Shown: one piece after another, positions 1 through 6,634 of the stretch | Layout of the letters: each line of letters begins with the position of its first letter | How positions within the stretch are numbered: position 1 is the first letter of the stretch | Assembly (NCBI GenBank): GCA_964573885.1 | Contig: CAZNLL010000033.1 | Span: 1 to 28,964 of the forward strand | From: CAZNLL01 sp964573885 | GTDB lineage: Bacteria; Desulfobacterota; DSM-4660; Desulfatiglandales; Desulfatiglandaceae | Length of the DNA stretch: 28,964 nt | Direction of reading: 5' to 3' | Translations under genes and position numbers: made by a program | Notes under the pieces: model-generated | The model's database searches: none | What the model saw: only the letters and a program-made list of their open reading frames with translations | Told to the model about the DNA's origin: nothing

Positions 1-2
1 AC

Positions 3-575
3 GTACTGGAGCACTGTGAAGAGGACATGCGCTTTTTTGAGCGCTTCATCGACGCCTCGGCCGTGAAGACCCTTGAAACCCTCATTTCCCAGAATTTCAA
101 ATACTTAACCTATACAGAGAGCATAGACATCCTCTCCAAGGCCGATGAGAGCTTTGAATTCCCCGTCAGCTGGGGGGCCGATCTTCAATCCGAGCATGAG
201 CGGTATCTGTGCGAAAAAGTCTTTGGAAGCCCCATCGTGGTCACCGACTACCCCAAGGAGATCAAATCCTTTTACATGAAGGTCAATGAGGACGGGAAGA
301 CCGTACGGGCCATGGACGTGCTGGTACCCAAGATCGGGGAGATCATCGGGGGGAGCCAGCGCGAGGATGATTACGACACCCTGCTTGCCCGCATCAAAGA
401 GATGGGGCTCAACCCGGAAGACTACTGGTGGTATCTGGAACTAAGGAAATACGGCTCCGTTCCCCATGCCGGGTTTGGACTCGGTTTTGAGCGCCTCATC
501 CAGTTTGTCACGGGCCTGGCCAATATCCGGGACGTGATCCCCTTCCCCAGGACCCCCGGCAACGTCAGTTTTTAG
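3..575 (+). CDS. asnS: Asparaginyl-tRNA synthetase, C-terminal part (5' truncated by window)
   Basis: This is the end of a class II aminoacyl-tRNA synthetase that charges tRNA-Asn with asparagine in the cytoplasm. The reading frame is open from base 3, so the start lies outside the window; about 190 residues are visible, roughly the last two fifths of the usual 430-465. The class II motif 3 region is clear near the end (GFGLGFERL, then the terminal FPRTPG). Upstream, the stretch around IVVTDYPKEIKSFYMK is characteristic of bacterial AsnRS, as is GGSQRE. AspRS and archaeal-type AsnRS share this fold, but the motif wording favours AsnRS. The stop codon lies 6 bp from the stop of the convergent pyrophosphatase gene, and I see no hairpin terminator between them. 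Confidence 0.95.
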   Translation, partial: VLEHCEEDMRFFERFIDASAVKTLETLISQNFKYLTYTESIDILSKADESFEFPVSWGADLQSEHERYLCEKVFGSPIVVTDYPKEIKSFYMKVNEDGKTVRAMDVLVPKIGEIIGGSQREDDYDTLLARIKEMGLNPEDYWWYLELRKYGSVPHAGFGLGFERLIQFVTGLANIRDVIPFPRTPGNVSF

Positions 576-581
576 GCTTTC

Positions 582-1547
582 TCAGAGGGCCTCGATGGTT
601 GAGGGGGGCTTTCCGGTGATATTGTAGGTCACGCTCACCACTCCTGAAACCTGGTCGGTTATACTTTGGCTGAGTTCCTCCAAGAGGTCAAAGGGAAGTC
701 TTGTGGGTGAGCCGGTTTTGGCATCTTCACTCTCCCAGCACCGCACCTCAATCTGAAGTCCATAATCCCTTTTGCCGTCCCTGATACCCGTCACCCGGTC
801 CTGGTGCAAGATGGCCAGATACTGGAAAGCCCCTGTGTCCGCCAGCTTTTCCTCTACAATACTTGTGGCCCGCCTCACTGTTTCCACCCGCTCGGGCGTC
901 ACTTCCCCAATCACCCTGGCCGCCAGGGCGGGACCGGGAAAGGGTGGCCTCTTATAGAGTTCCTCGGGCAGGCCCAGGGTTTTTCCCAGGGCCCTTATGG
1001 CTGGCTTGCGCAAGGCGATCAAAGGCTCAAGAATCTTGTAGCCGTACTGCTCTTCCGGATCGATTCCGAGCTGCTCAATAATATTGTGTTGACGCTTGAT
1101 CCCTGCAACCGTCTCCTCCACATCCGTGTAGTTGGTCCCCTGGAGCACATACTTGGTGCCGCACCTTTTGGCAAGATCCGCGAACACGATCGCGTAAAAG
1201 GTATGGGTCACGGCCTCTCTCTTTTCTTCAGGATCAACAACCCCTTTCAGGGCATCAAAAAAGGCGTTTTGGGCGTTGATCTTTTCCACCGGCACGCCCA
1301 GGTCCTCAAAGAGGGCGATAATATGGTCTGCTTCCCCCTCCCGCATGAGTCCACTGTCGATGAAATAGGTCTTAAGCCTCTCTCCCAGGGCCCGGTGACC
1401 GAGCATGGTCACTGCTGAGGAATCCACTCCACCGGAGAGGGCGTTCACGGCCACTCCCTGCCCGACTGCAGAGAAGATCTCATCCCCTTTTTCTTTGATG
1501 AAAGCCTCGGGGTTTAAGTCTTGCACGCTTATTTCTTCCAGTGTCAT
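582..1547 (-). CDS. Stand-alone GMP synthase C-terminal-like ATP pyrophosphatase
   Basis: A 321-residue protein matching the ATP-pyrophosphatase and dimerization domains of GMP synthase. The PP-loop SGGVDSS is at residues 38-44. The segment FPGPALAARVIGEVTPERVE and the C-terminal KPPSTIE correspond to conserved GuaA regions. The N-terminal glutamine amidotransferase domain is absent, and nothing nearby encodes one. The middle departs from canonical GuaA: after LQGTNYTDVEE there is a KRQHNI segment where GuaA has the K(S)HHNVGG loop, and the late MTADW-type segment reads DAKTGSP. It may be a split GMP synthase subunit using free ammonia or a partner, or a paralog with another adenylation substrate. 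The ATG start has a strong GGGGGAGG ribosome-binding site about 6 bases upstream. The family is secure; the substrate is not. Confidence 0.8.
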   Translation of the reverse strand: MTLEEISVQDLNPEAFIKEKGDEIFSAVGQGVAVNALSGGVDSSAVTMLGHRALGERLKTYFIDSGLMREGEADHIIALFEDLGVPVEKINAQNAFFDALKGVVDPEEKREAVTHTFYAIVFADLAKRCGTKYVLQGTNYTDVEETVAGIKRQHNIIEQLGIDPEEQYGYKILEPLIALRKPAIRALGKTLGLPEELYKRPPFPGPALAARVIGEVTPERVETVRRATSIVEEKLADTGAFQYLAILHQDRVTGIRDGKRDYGLQIEVRCWESEDAKTGSPTRLPFDLLEELSQSITDQVSGVVSVTYNITGKPPSTIEAL

Positions 1548-1583
1548 ATTCGCCTCCCCCTTCTGTACCCCCTGGTTGCATAA

Positions 1584-1774
1584 ACCCCGTTATTGCAAAC
1601 CCATTCAGCTCTTATACATATAAATACAGCAATAACAGAACTTTATGCTATTTTACATCCAGGGTTTGGATATCACTATTGGTGCATTCCAAATTTAAAG
1701 CGTTAAAAGTGGCCTTTGAAGCCATAAAAGGCAGAATGCAGAATCCTTAAGCGCCTTTTATGCAATAACGGGGT
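1584..1774. repeat. 14-bp inverted repeat bracketing an AT-rich gap (MITE-like or relic)
   Basis: The gene-free stretch 1548-1983 contains ACCCCGTTATTGCA at 1584-1597 and its exact reverse complement at 1761-1774. The enclosed sequence is AT-rich and has no convincing ORF. The 9-mer TTGCATAAA also occurs at 1576-1584 and 1819-1827, and inverted at 1757-1765. About 190 bp between perfect terminal inverted repeats fits a miniature transposable element, but I cannot identify a clean target-site duplication. A regulatory or cruciform role is also possible. A weak sigma-70-like pair (TTGAAT at 1799, CATAAA at 1822, 17-bp spacer) follows and could serve the small gene at 1984. Confidence 0.4.
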
Positions 1775-1938
1775 ATCAAATAAGCAGATCATTTGTGATT
1801 GAATAATTCCCGGGCATATTGCATAAAAATGTCTATATTCTGGGCACCCTTTCGAAGTATAAATAAGGACTGAAAGGCGAAATGGTCAAGTCCGCACCCT
1901 TTGTACCATGTTGCCCCACCCAAAGGGAACCCTTTTGC

Positions 1939-1983
1939 AGGGAGGAGGCCTGTTCAAAGGCCCAGACCAGGGAGGAGACCTCC
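1939..1983 (+). promoter_or_regulatory. Duplicated Shine-Dalgarno leader; functional copy in a hairpin
   Basis: AGGGAGGAGRCCT occurs twice, at 1939-1951 and 1969-1981. In the second copy GGAGG (1971-1975), AGA and CCTCC (1979-1983) form a perfect 5-bp hairpin with a 3-base loop that ends exactly against the ATG at 1984. The ribosome-binding site can therefore be masked by the bases touching the start codon. A second small hairpin precedes it (GGCCT 1947-1951, AGGCC 1958-1962). What is seen is the base pairing; translational control is inferred. Confidence 0.45.
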
Positions 1984-2325
1984 ATGAGCAGATACATGGA
2001 AATAGAAATCCGGGTGAAGCCCTTTTATGAAACCTCTTTTGCCCATCAATTCCCCAATATCTCTGAGCTCCTGAGGCGCATGGACTACCAAGAGCCCCTG
2101 AAAAAAGAATCTTCCCTCTATACCCTTGTGGACACTGTGGTCAGCATCGCCCGCAGCCCTCGCACCCCTTCTGCGGTCAAGGACAGGATAGGGCCCATCA
2201 TTGAAAACATGCGGGCCCTTAAGCGGGAGGCCAGGGAGCACCTCCTGGCCCGAAGGCTCAAGGAGCTGGATCAATGGCTCTACCTCCTTGAAGACCGGTT
2301 TGATGAACTGGAACAGGCCCTCTAG
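1984..2325 (+). CDS. Hypothetical protein, 113 residues
   Basis: I do not recognise this family. The protein is short, charged and predicted soluble, with no signal peptide or membrane segment. The N-terminus (MSRYMEIEIRVKP) reads like a beta strand. The rest appears alpha-helical, and the last 45 residues, rich in Arg, Leu and Glu (ALKREAREHLLARRLKELDQ), could form a coiled coil. No cysteine or histidine cluster suggests metal binding. I chose the ATG at 1984 because GGAGGAG lies 6 bases upstream. The frame extends to an ATG at 1882, but that extra stretch is Cys/Pro-rich, unlike the rest of the protein, and overlaps the structured leader. The gene stands alone between a divergent and a convergent neighbour, so context gives no role. 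Confidence 0.65.
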   Translation: MSRYMEIEIRVKPFYETSFAHQFPNISELLRRMDYQEPLKKESSLYTLVDTVVSIARSPRTPSAVKDRIGPIIENMRALKREAREHLLARRLKELDQWLYLLEDRFDELEQAL

Positions 2326-2355
2326 ATCTTGAAGGAAATCAAGGGATTACGCGGA

Positions 2356-2373
2356 GGTGTACTGTAGTACACC
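2356..2373. repeat. GTAC-centred palindrome in a probable dispersed intergenic element
   Basis: GGTGTACT and AGTACACC form an 8-bp perfect stem around a central GT. The palindrome lies in a 109-bp gap between two convergent genes. Two related phrases flank it: AAGGGATTACGCGG at 2341 and AAGGGATCCCGCAG at 2378. A T-tract is lacking, so it is not a typical intrinsic terminator. The overall wording resembles intergenic repeats I associate with sulfate-reducing Desulfobacterota genomes, but that is recollection and is not checked here. Confidence 0.4.
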
Positions 2374-2434
2374 GCACAAGGGATCCCGCAGATTGACGCC
2401 GAGTCTGTGAAAAAGGGCCATTTGTGGACGGAAA

Positions 2435-3796
2435 CTACTTGAGGCCGTATTTCTTGAGCTTATACCGAAGCATGCGCTCACTGATGCCCAAACGCCGGGC
2501 CGCCTTTACCTGATGTCCTCCGGATCGGTTCAAGGCCTCCTGGATCATCCGCCGCTCCAGGGCCTCTACGGAATCCTTGAGGGATCCCTCGGGCGGAGCG
2601 GCCTTCCCATCCGAATTCCCGGGGGGTTCTGTGAAGGGCAGGTCTCTTGTGGAGAGATAAGGCGTCCGGGTGATCACCACGGCCCTCTCTATGATGTTCT
2701 CAAGCTCCCGAACATTCCCCGGATAGTCATATTTGAGGAGGAGATCCCTGGCTTCTTGACTCATACCCTTGATCTCCCGCCTGTTCTCCCGGGCAAAACG
2801 CCTTAGAAAATGGTCGATCAACCGGGGGATGTCTTCTTTCCTCTCTCTCAGAGGAGGCACGGAGATGGCCACCACGTTGAGTCGATAATAGAGGTCGTCC
2901 CTGATCTCTCCCTTCTCGATCTTTTTCTCCAGGTCCTGATTGGTTGCACTGATGATGCGCACATCCGAGCGCATGGTCCGATTCCCACCCAGACGCTGGA
3001 ATTCCCTTTCCTGAAGAAATCTCAAGAGCTTGACCTGAACCGATGGAGAGAGCTCTCCCACCTCGTCCAAAAACAGGCTCCCCCGATCCGCCTCCTCAAA
3101 CCGGCCGATCCGCCTCTGGGAGGCCCCGGTGAAAGCGCCCCTTTCGTGCCCGAAAAGCTCGCTCTCCAAAAGGTTCTCGGGCAGGGCCGCACAGTTGACG
3201 GTCATCATGGGTTTTCCCGAACGGGGACTCAGGCTATGAATGAGCCGGGCCAGGAGTTCTTTTCCCGTCCCGCTCTCTCCCTGGAGCAACACTGTGGCGT
3301 GGCTGGCCGCAACCCTGCCCGCCAAATTGACCACTTCGTGCATGGCCGGGCTTTGAGAGATAATCTGGTCACTGGTCACCCCCTTGCCCCTCAATTCCTC
3401 CCTGAGGAGTTCATTCTCTCTGAGCAGGGTCCGTCTCTCTGAAATCCGCTCAATCTGGATGAGCAGCTCATCCAGTTCAATGGGCTTGGTGATATAATCC
3501 GCGGCACCGGCCTTCATGGCCTGAACCGCCGTCTCCACGGTCCCGTAAGCCGTCATCATGATCACGTCCATCTCGGGGTTCATGTCCTTGATGTGGCCGA
3601 GCACCTCCATACCGTCCATACCGGGCATCTTGTAATCAAGGAGAACCAGGTTAAAATAGGCTTCCTTCAGCTTCTTGAGGGCCTCACCGCCGTTTGCCGC
3701 CTCTGCGACCTCGTAGTCCTCATCCTTGAGAAAATCCCCGAGCATCTTCCTCTGGGTATGACCGTCTTCCACCACCAGGATGTTTGTCTTGGTCAC
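2435..3796 (-). CDS. Sigma-54-dependent response regulator, NtrC/ZraR/AtoC family
   Basis: A 453-residue enhancer-binding transcription activator. An N-terminal receiver domain (about 1-120) has the phospho-acceptor Asp54 in VLLDYKMPGMDG and the conserved Lys in YITKP near 104. The central AAA+ domain carries Walker A GESGTGKE (173-180), the sigma-54-contacting GAFTGA loop (220-225) and Walker B LFLDE (241-245). The C-terminal Fis-type helix-turn-helix covers about 425-450. All residues needed for phosphorylation, ATP hydrolysis and sigma-54 contact are intact. It follows the sensor kinase gene by 46 bp on the same strand, so the two form an operon. The divergent ZraP-like gene with its sigma-54 promoter is the obvious target. 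The ligand sensed is unknown, so I give no gene symbol. Confidence 0.93.
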   Translation of the reverse strand: MTKTNILVVEDGHTQRKMLGDFLKDEDYEVAEAANGGEALKKLKEAYFNLVLLDYKMPGMDGMEVLGHIKDMNPEMDVIMMTAYGTVETAVQAMKAGAADYITKPIELDELLIQIERISERRTLLRENELLREELRGKGVTSDQIISQSPAMHEVVNLAGRVAASHATVLLQGESGTGKELLARLIHSLSPRSGKPMMTVNCAALPENLLESELFGHERGAFTGASQRRIGRFEEADRGSLFLDEVGELSPSVQVKLLRFLQEREFQRLGGNRTMRSDVRIISATNQDLEKKIEKGEIRDDLYYRLNVVAISVPPLRERKEDIPRLIDHFLRRFARENRREIKGMSQEARDLLLKYDYPGNVRELENIIERAVVITRTPYLSTRDLPFTEPPGNSDGKAAPPEGSLKDSVEALERRMIQEALNRSGGHQVKAARRLGISERMLRYKLKKYGLK

Positions 3797-3842
3797 GACT
3801 CGATTCTCCGCCGGCTGTCACGCCTGTCGTATCACAGATCCC

Positions 3843-5597
3843 CTATTTCAGGGGAAGAAAGATTTCAAAGGCAGTCCCTTCCCCCGGACGGCTCTTGACC
3901 TTGATCTCCCCCCCATGGCCACGGACGATCTCCTGGGCCAGGGGTAGCCCCAGTCCAAGTCCTTTTTCTTTGGTGGTGTAATCAAGGTTGAAAATCAGTT
4001 CCTGGGCTTCGGGGGTCAAGCCGGACCCTGTATCCGAGATCCTTATGACGGCCCATCGCTTGTCCCTAAGGGCCGCGGAAACGCTTACTTTTCCACCGCC
4101 CGACACGGATTCCAGGGCGTTTTTTATGATATTGAGCACCGCTTGCTTCACCTTATCCGTATCCACGGGCAACAGGAGGGGCGATTCCTCCCAGTGGGTC
4201 TCCAGGGTAATCCCCCTTGATTCAGCATCTTCTTCCACCAGCAGGACGATCTGGGCGAGCACTTTTATAAGGTCCTGCCTCTTCGCTTCCAGGTTGCGGG
4301 TCCTCGAAAAGGTCAGAAAGTCTTCCACAATCCTGTTGAGGCGCCTGATCTCCTCCCGCATGGCATCAAGGACCTGGACCGGGTCTTCCTCGCCCTTCCG
4401 GGTAAAGCCCCGCTGCATTCTCTGTGTTGCCATACTGATGGCGTTGAGGGGGTTCCTGATTTCATGGGCCACCCCTGAAGCCAACCGTCCAAGGGCCGAA
4501 AGCCTCTCGGCCTGCTCAAGGCGAATTTCCATGTCCCGTATTCTGGCCAGATGCCTGTTCTGGTTCTTGTAAAGAAGCCACATGGAAAGGAGAGCAAGCA
4601 TACTGATCAACCCCATGGACAAAAAAACGTGGAACCGGTTCTTTTCAAGGACCCGGTCCACCCGGGTCGTGGAAAGGCCCAACTGGGCCACGCCCCTGAA
4701 CCCGCCACCCAGGCGGAGGGGAGCCACGACTTCCAGAAAACCCTCTCCTCCCAAGCTGAGCCTCTTGGCGACGGGCCCCTTTGACCGGTCTACCGGGTTC
4801 CATCCGGAAAGGCCTATTTCCTCCCCCTGCCCTGGGATCCGCCCGGTGCGGGCAAGGATCCTGTTCTTATCGTCCCGCACCAAAACAAACACCGTACCCG
4901 GGACCTGACCGGCCTCCTCAACCGCCCTCTGAACTGAGGCCCTCAGGGTTCGGAAGCCCAGGCCTTCATGATCAAGCCCCAGGATTATGGCCCCCTTGCC
5001 GGATTGCCGGCGAAGGGCCAAGAAGCGCACATCCCCCTCAAGCCACACCCGGCCGAAGAGGTGGATCCTCACCTCTTCTTCTCCTCTGGCCACAGGGCGC
5101 GCGGCTGTCAGCAAGGCCTTTGGAAGCGGCCTGGTTTGAACGACGGCCCTGCCCCGCTCATCCAGTAAGGCGATCACATAAAGAGTCTCTTCCCGCGCGA
5201 CCCGGCCCAGGTCTGCCGGTCCAAGCCGGCCTTCCGACCACTCCAGATCAATTTCTCGGGCCAGCCCGGCCAGGTCCATGACCAGGGATTCTTCCAGGGA
5301 AAAGGCCTCATCAGAGAACAAGGGTGCCGTGAAGGGATGGGGAATGACCTCCCGCATTCTCCCGGGGTGTCGGAAGTGATATTCCGCCGCCTGCTGGATA
5401 TCCCGAATGAGTCCCAGGCCGTTATACTCCATGTACGAAAGCAGGGTCCTTTCAGTGTTCCTCAGGTCCATGAACCCGAGGATAAACACCAGGAGGACAA
5501 AGATCAGGCACACCAAGGCAACGGCCAGGGGCTGGAGAAAGGTACGCGCCTTTTTGGCATGGCCCATGTCTTTAGGGATGGAAGTTGTCTTTCCCAT
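3843..5597 (-). CDS. Membrane sensor histidine kinase, ZraS-like
   Basis: A 584-residue sensor kinase. Transmembrane segment 1 is at about 21-43, an extracytoplasmic sensor region spans about 44-320, and transmembrane segment 2 is at about 322-343. A short coiled linker leads to HisKA with the phospho-accepting His378 in GVAHEIRNPLN. The HATPase domain has the N box (NIIKNALE, near 493), DTGSGL (522-527) and GLGLGL. There is no PAS domain or fused receiver. The periplasmic region is about 280 residues and is not Cys- or His-rich. The assigned ATG has a poor ribosome-binding site, and a second Met at residue 11 is an alternative start. It is the first gene of the kinase-regulator operon. Divergence from a ZraP-like gene suggests envelope or metal stress sensing; that is inference. 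Confidence 0.9.
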   Translation of the reverse strand: MGKTTSIPKDMGHAKKARTFLQPLAVALVCLIFVLLVFILGFMDLRNTERTLLSYMEYNGLGLIRDIQQAAEYHFRHPGRMREVIPHPFTAPLFSDEAFSLEESLVMDLAGLAREIDLEWSEGRLGPADLGRVAREETLYVIALLDERGRAVVQTRPLPKALLTAARPVARGEEEVRIHLFGRVWLEGDVRFLALRRQSGKGAIILGLDHEGLGFRTLRASVQRAVEEAGQVPGTVFVLVRDDKNRILARTGRIPGQGEEIGLSGWNPVDRSKGPVAKRLSLGGEGFLEVVAPLRLGGGFRGVAQLGLSTTRVDRVLEKNRFHVFLSMGLISMLALLSMWLLYKNQNRHLARIRDMEIRLEQAERLSALGRLASGVAHEIRNPLNAISMATQRMQRGFTRKGEEDPVQVLDAMREEIRRLNRIVEDFLTFSRTRNLEAKRQDLIKVLAQIVLLVEEDAESRGITLETHWEESPLLLPVDTDKVKQAVLNIIKNALESVSGGGKVSVSAALRDKRWAVIRISDTGSGLTPEAQELIFNLDYTTKEKGLGLGLPLAQEIVRGHGGEIKVKSRPGEGTAFEIFLPLK

Positions 5598-5673
5598 GCA
5601 TTTACCGGCCGCTGGTGTTCAATCGTAGGGCCGAGTTCAAGAAAAAGCTTAGAAGGATCTTTAACATCAGGTT

Positions 5674-5701
5674 ATGCTACCGGAGGGATACGAAAAGTCA
5701 A
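5674..5701 (-). promoter_or_regulatory. Sigma-70-type promoter for the kinase-regulator operon
   Basis: On the minus strand TTGACT (5696-5701) and TAGCAT (5674-5679) are separated by 16 bp, which predicts a transcript start near 5667 and a leader of about 70 nt. The -35 matches 5 of 6 and the -10 matches 4 of 6. The TCGACA half-site array begins 29 bp upstream, so the same sites could affect both divergent promoters. Confidence 0.45.
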
Positions 5702-5729
5702 CGCCTACTTTCCAAGAAAAAAGGCATGC

Positions 5730-5767
5730 TCGACAAATTTGTCGAAAGAGGGAGGACCCTTTCGACA
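5730..5767. promoter_or_regulatory. Candidate enhancer array (UAS): three TCGACA half-sites
   Basis: A perfect 16-bp palindrome (TCGACAAA/TTTGTCGA) occupies 5730-5745. Its right half is also the left arm of a second perfect inverted repeat: TGTCGAAAG (5740-5748) and CTTTCGACA (5759-5767). The three half-sites thus form two overlapping palindromes whose centres are 16 bp apart. They lie about 125-160 bp upstream of the predicted sigma-54 start, the usual distance for an NtrC-family dimer pair. Binding by the adjacent regulator is inferred from position. Confidence 0.6.
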
Positions 5768-5864
5768 TCCCTTGCCTTTTTCCGGCTGATCCCCCATACA
5801 GGCAAGGCGGGGCTTATTGAAAATACATATTAAATTCAAAGGCTTAATTATGATTAAGCACTGA

Positions 5865-5880
5865 TGGCACAGTCCATGCA
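5865..5880 (+). promoter_or_regulatory. Sigma-54 (-24/-12) promoter of the ZraP-like gene
   Basis: TGGCAC (5865-5870), five bases, then ATGCA (5876-5880) place GG and GC exactly 10 bases apart, as in the sigma-54 consensus TGGCACG-N4-TTGCW. The deviations are A for G after TGGCAC and A for the first T of TTGC. Transcription should begin near 5891, giving a leader of about 33 nt with TAAGGAGG before the ATG at 5924. A 7-bp inverted repeat (GCTTAAT/ATTAAGC, 5842-5859) sits just upstream. This accounts for the otherwise gene-free 5598-5923 stretch. Confidence 0.7.
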
Positions 5881-5923
5881 GATTCATAAGGGCAAATATT
5901 CATCCATAAGTAAGGAGGCAAAA

Positions 5924-6445
5924 ATGAGAAAGATTAGTTTAATTGGAGCATGTTTGCTTTTGTTGGCCTCGGCCGGCCTGGTCATGGCCGGATCGGGCGG
6001 GCAAGGACAGGGAAAAGGCTACGGTTCGGCCCACAGTCCCATGGGGAAGGGTCCTGGAAAACTCATGGCCCAGGCCCACCGCGGGTCCCACCTCTCCTGT
6101 CTGAACCTGAGTTCGGAGCAATCCGAAAAAATCGCGGCCCTCAGGGAGGTACACATTAAAGAGATCACCCCCCTGAGAACCCAGCTCTTTAACAAGCGGG
6201 CCGAATTAAGGTTGCTGTGGGTCCAAACCGAACCGGATGCCCAGAAGATCAAGGCCTTACAAAAAGAGATCCACGAGCTCAGGGGACAAATCCAGGAGAA
6301 AAACACCGATTTTCGCTTGAGCCTCCTCAATGCCCTCACCCCGGAGCAGCGCACCCAGTACCTGGCACAGGGTTTGGGCAAGGGTCCTCACCAACGGCGC
6401 TGGCAAAGACACGCGGGCTATGGGGATTCAGGTCCCCCGCGATAG
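5924..6445 (+). CDS. Secreted Spy/CpxP/ZraP-like periplasmic protein
   Basis: A 173-residue exported protein. Residues 1-22 are a signal peptide ending in VMA before GSGG, and there is no lipobox. A Gly-rich, low-complexity segment (23-47) follows. The helical core carries two LTxxQ-like motifs, LSSEQ (62-66) and LTPEQ (138-142), spaced as in the CpxP/Spy/ZraP superfamily. The C-terminus has scattered His and Arg (GKGPHQRRWQRHAGYG), recalling the metal-binding ends of ZraP. Such proteins act as periplasmic chaperones or metal buffers and often feed back on their sensor kinase. The ATG at 5924 is chosen for its TAAGGAGG site and the signal peptide. Divergence from a kinase/NtrC-type operon and a sigma-54 promoter both support a ZraP-type role. 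Zinc specificity is not shown. Confidence 0.8.
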   Translation: MRKISLIGACLLLLASAGLVMAGSGGQGQGKGYGSAHSPMGKGPGKLMAQAHRGSHLSCLNLSSEQSEKIAALREVHIKEITPLRTQLFNKRAELRLLWVQTEPDAQKIKALQKEIHELRGQIQEKNTDFRLSLLNALTPEQRTQYLAQGLGKGPHQRRWQRHAGYGDSGPPR

Positions 6446-6475
6446 ACGGGGTAGAAAGCCCTCATGACCAAAAAC

Positions 6476-6501
6476 AGGGAAGGCCCTCTTGGGCCTTCCC
6501 T
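6476..6501. terminator. Strong hairpin after the ZraP-like gene
   Basis: AGGGAAGGCCC (6476-6486) and GGGCCTTCCCT (6491-6501) form an 11-bp perfect stem with the loop TCTT. No T-run follows on the plus strand, while AAAAA precedes it. It probably ends the ZraP-like transcript or protects its 3' end. A weak sigma-70-like pair (TTGACG 6525, TATTGT 6546, 15-bp spacer) follows and could serve the next gene. Confidence 0.65.
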
Positions 6502-6634
6502 CAATAGATGAACCCCTTCAACCCTTGACGCGGTTTTACGGCAGCTATTGTTGTGCCGGGAGGAGAAAGGCGTTGCATTCCCCCTTGATCTGTGTCACAT
6601 TCCAGGCTTCAGGAACCCTTTCAAGGAGGTCGTC

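Noticed and set aside
1882..1983. Longer N-terminus for the small gene at 1984
   Set aside because: The added residues are Cys/Pro-rich and unlike the rest, the ATG at 1882 has a poorer ribosome-binding site, and the region forms the hairpin leader.
6364..6380. TGGCAC string near the end of the ZraP-like gene as a sigma-54 promoter
   Set aside because: The GC at -12 spacing is absent (GG occurs there), and it lies in coding sequence.
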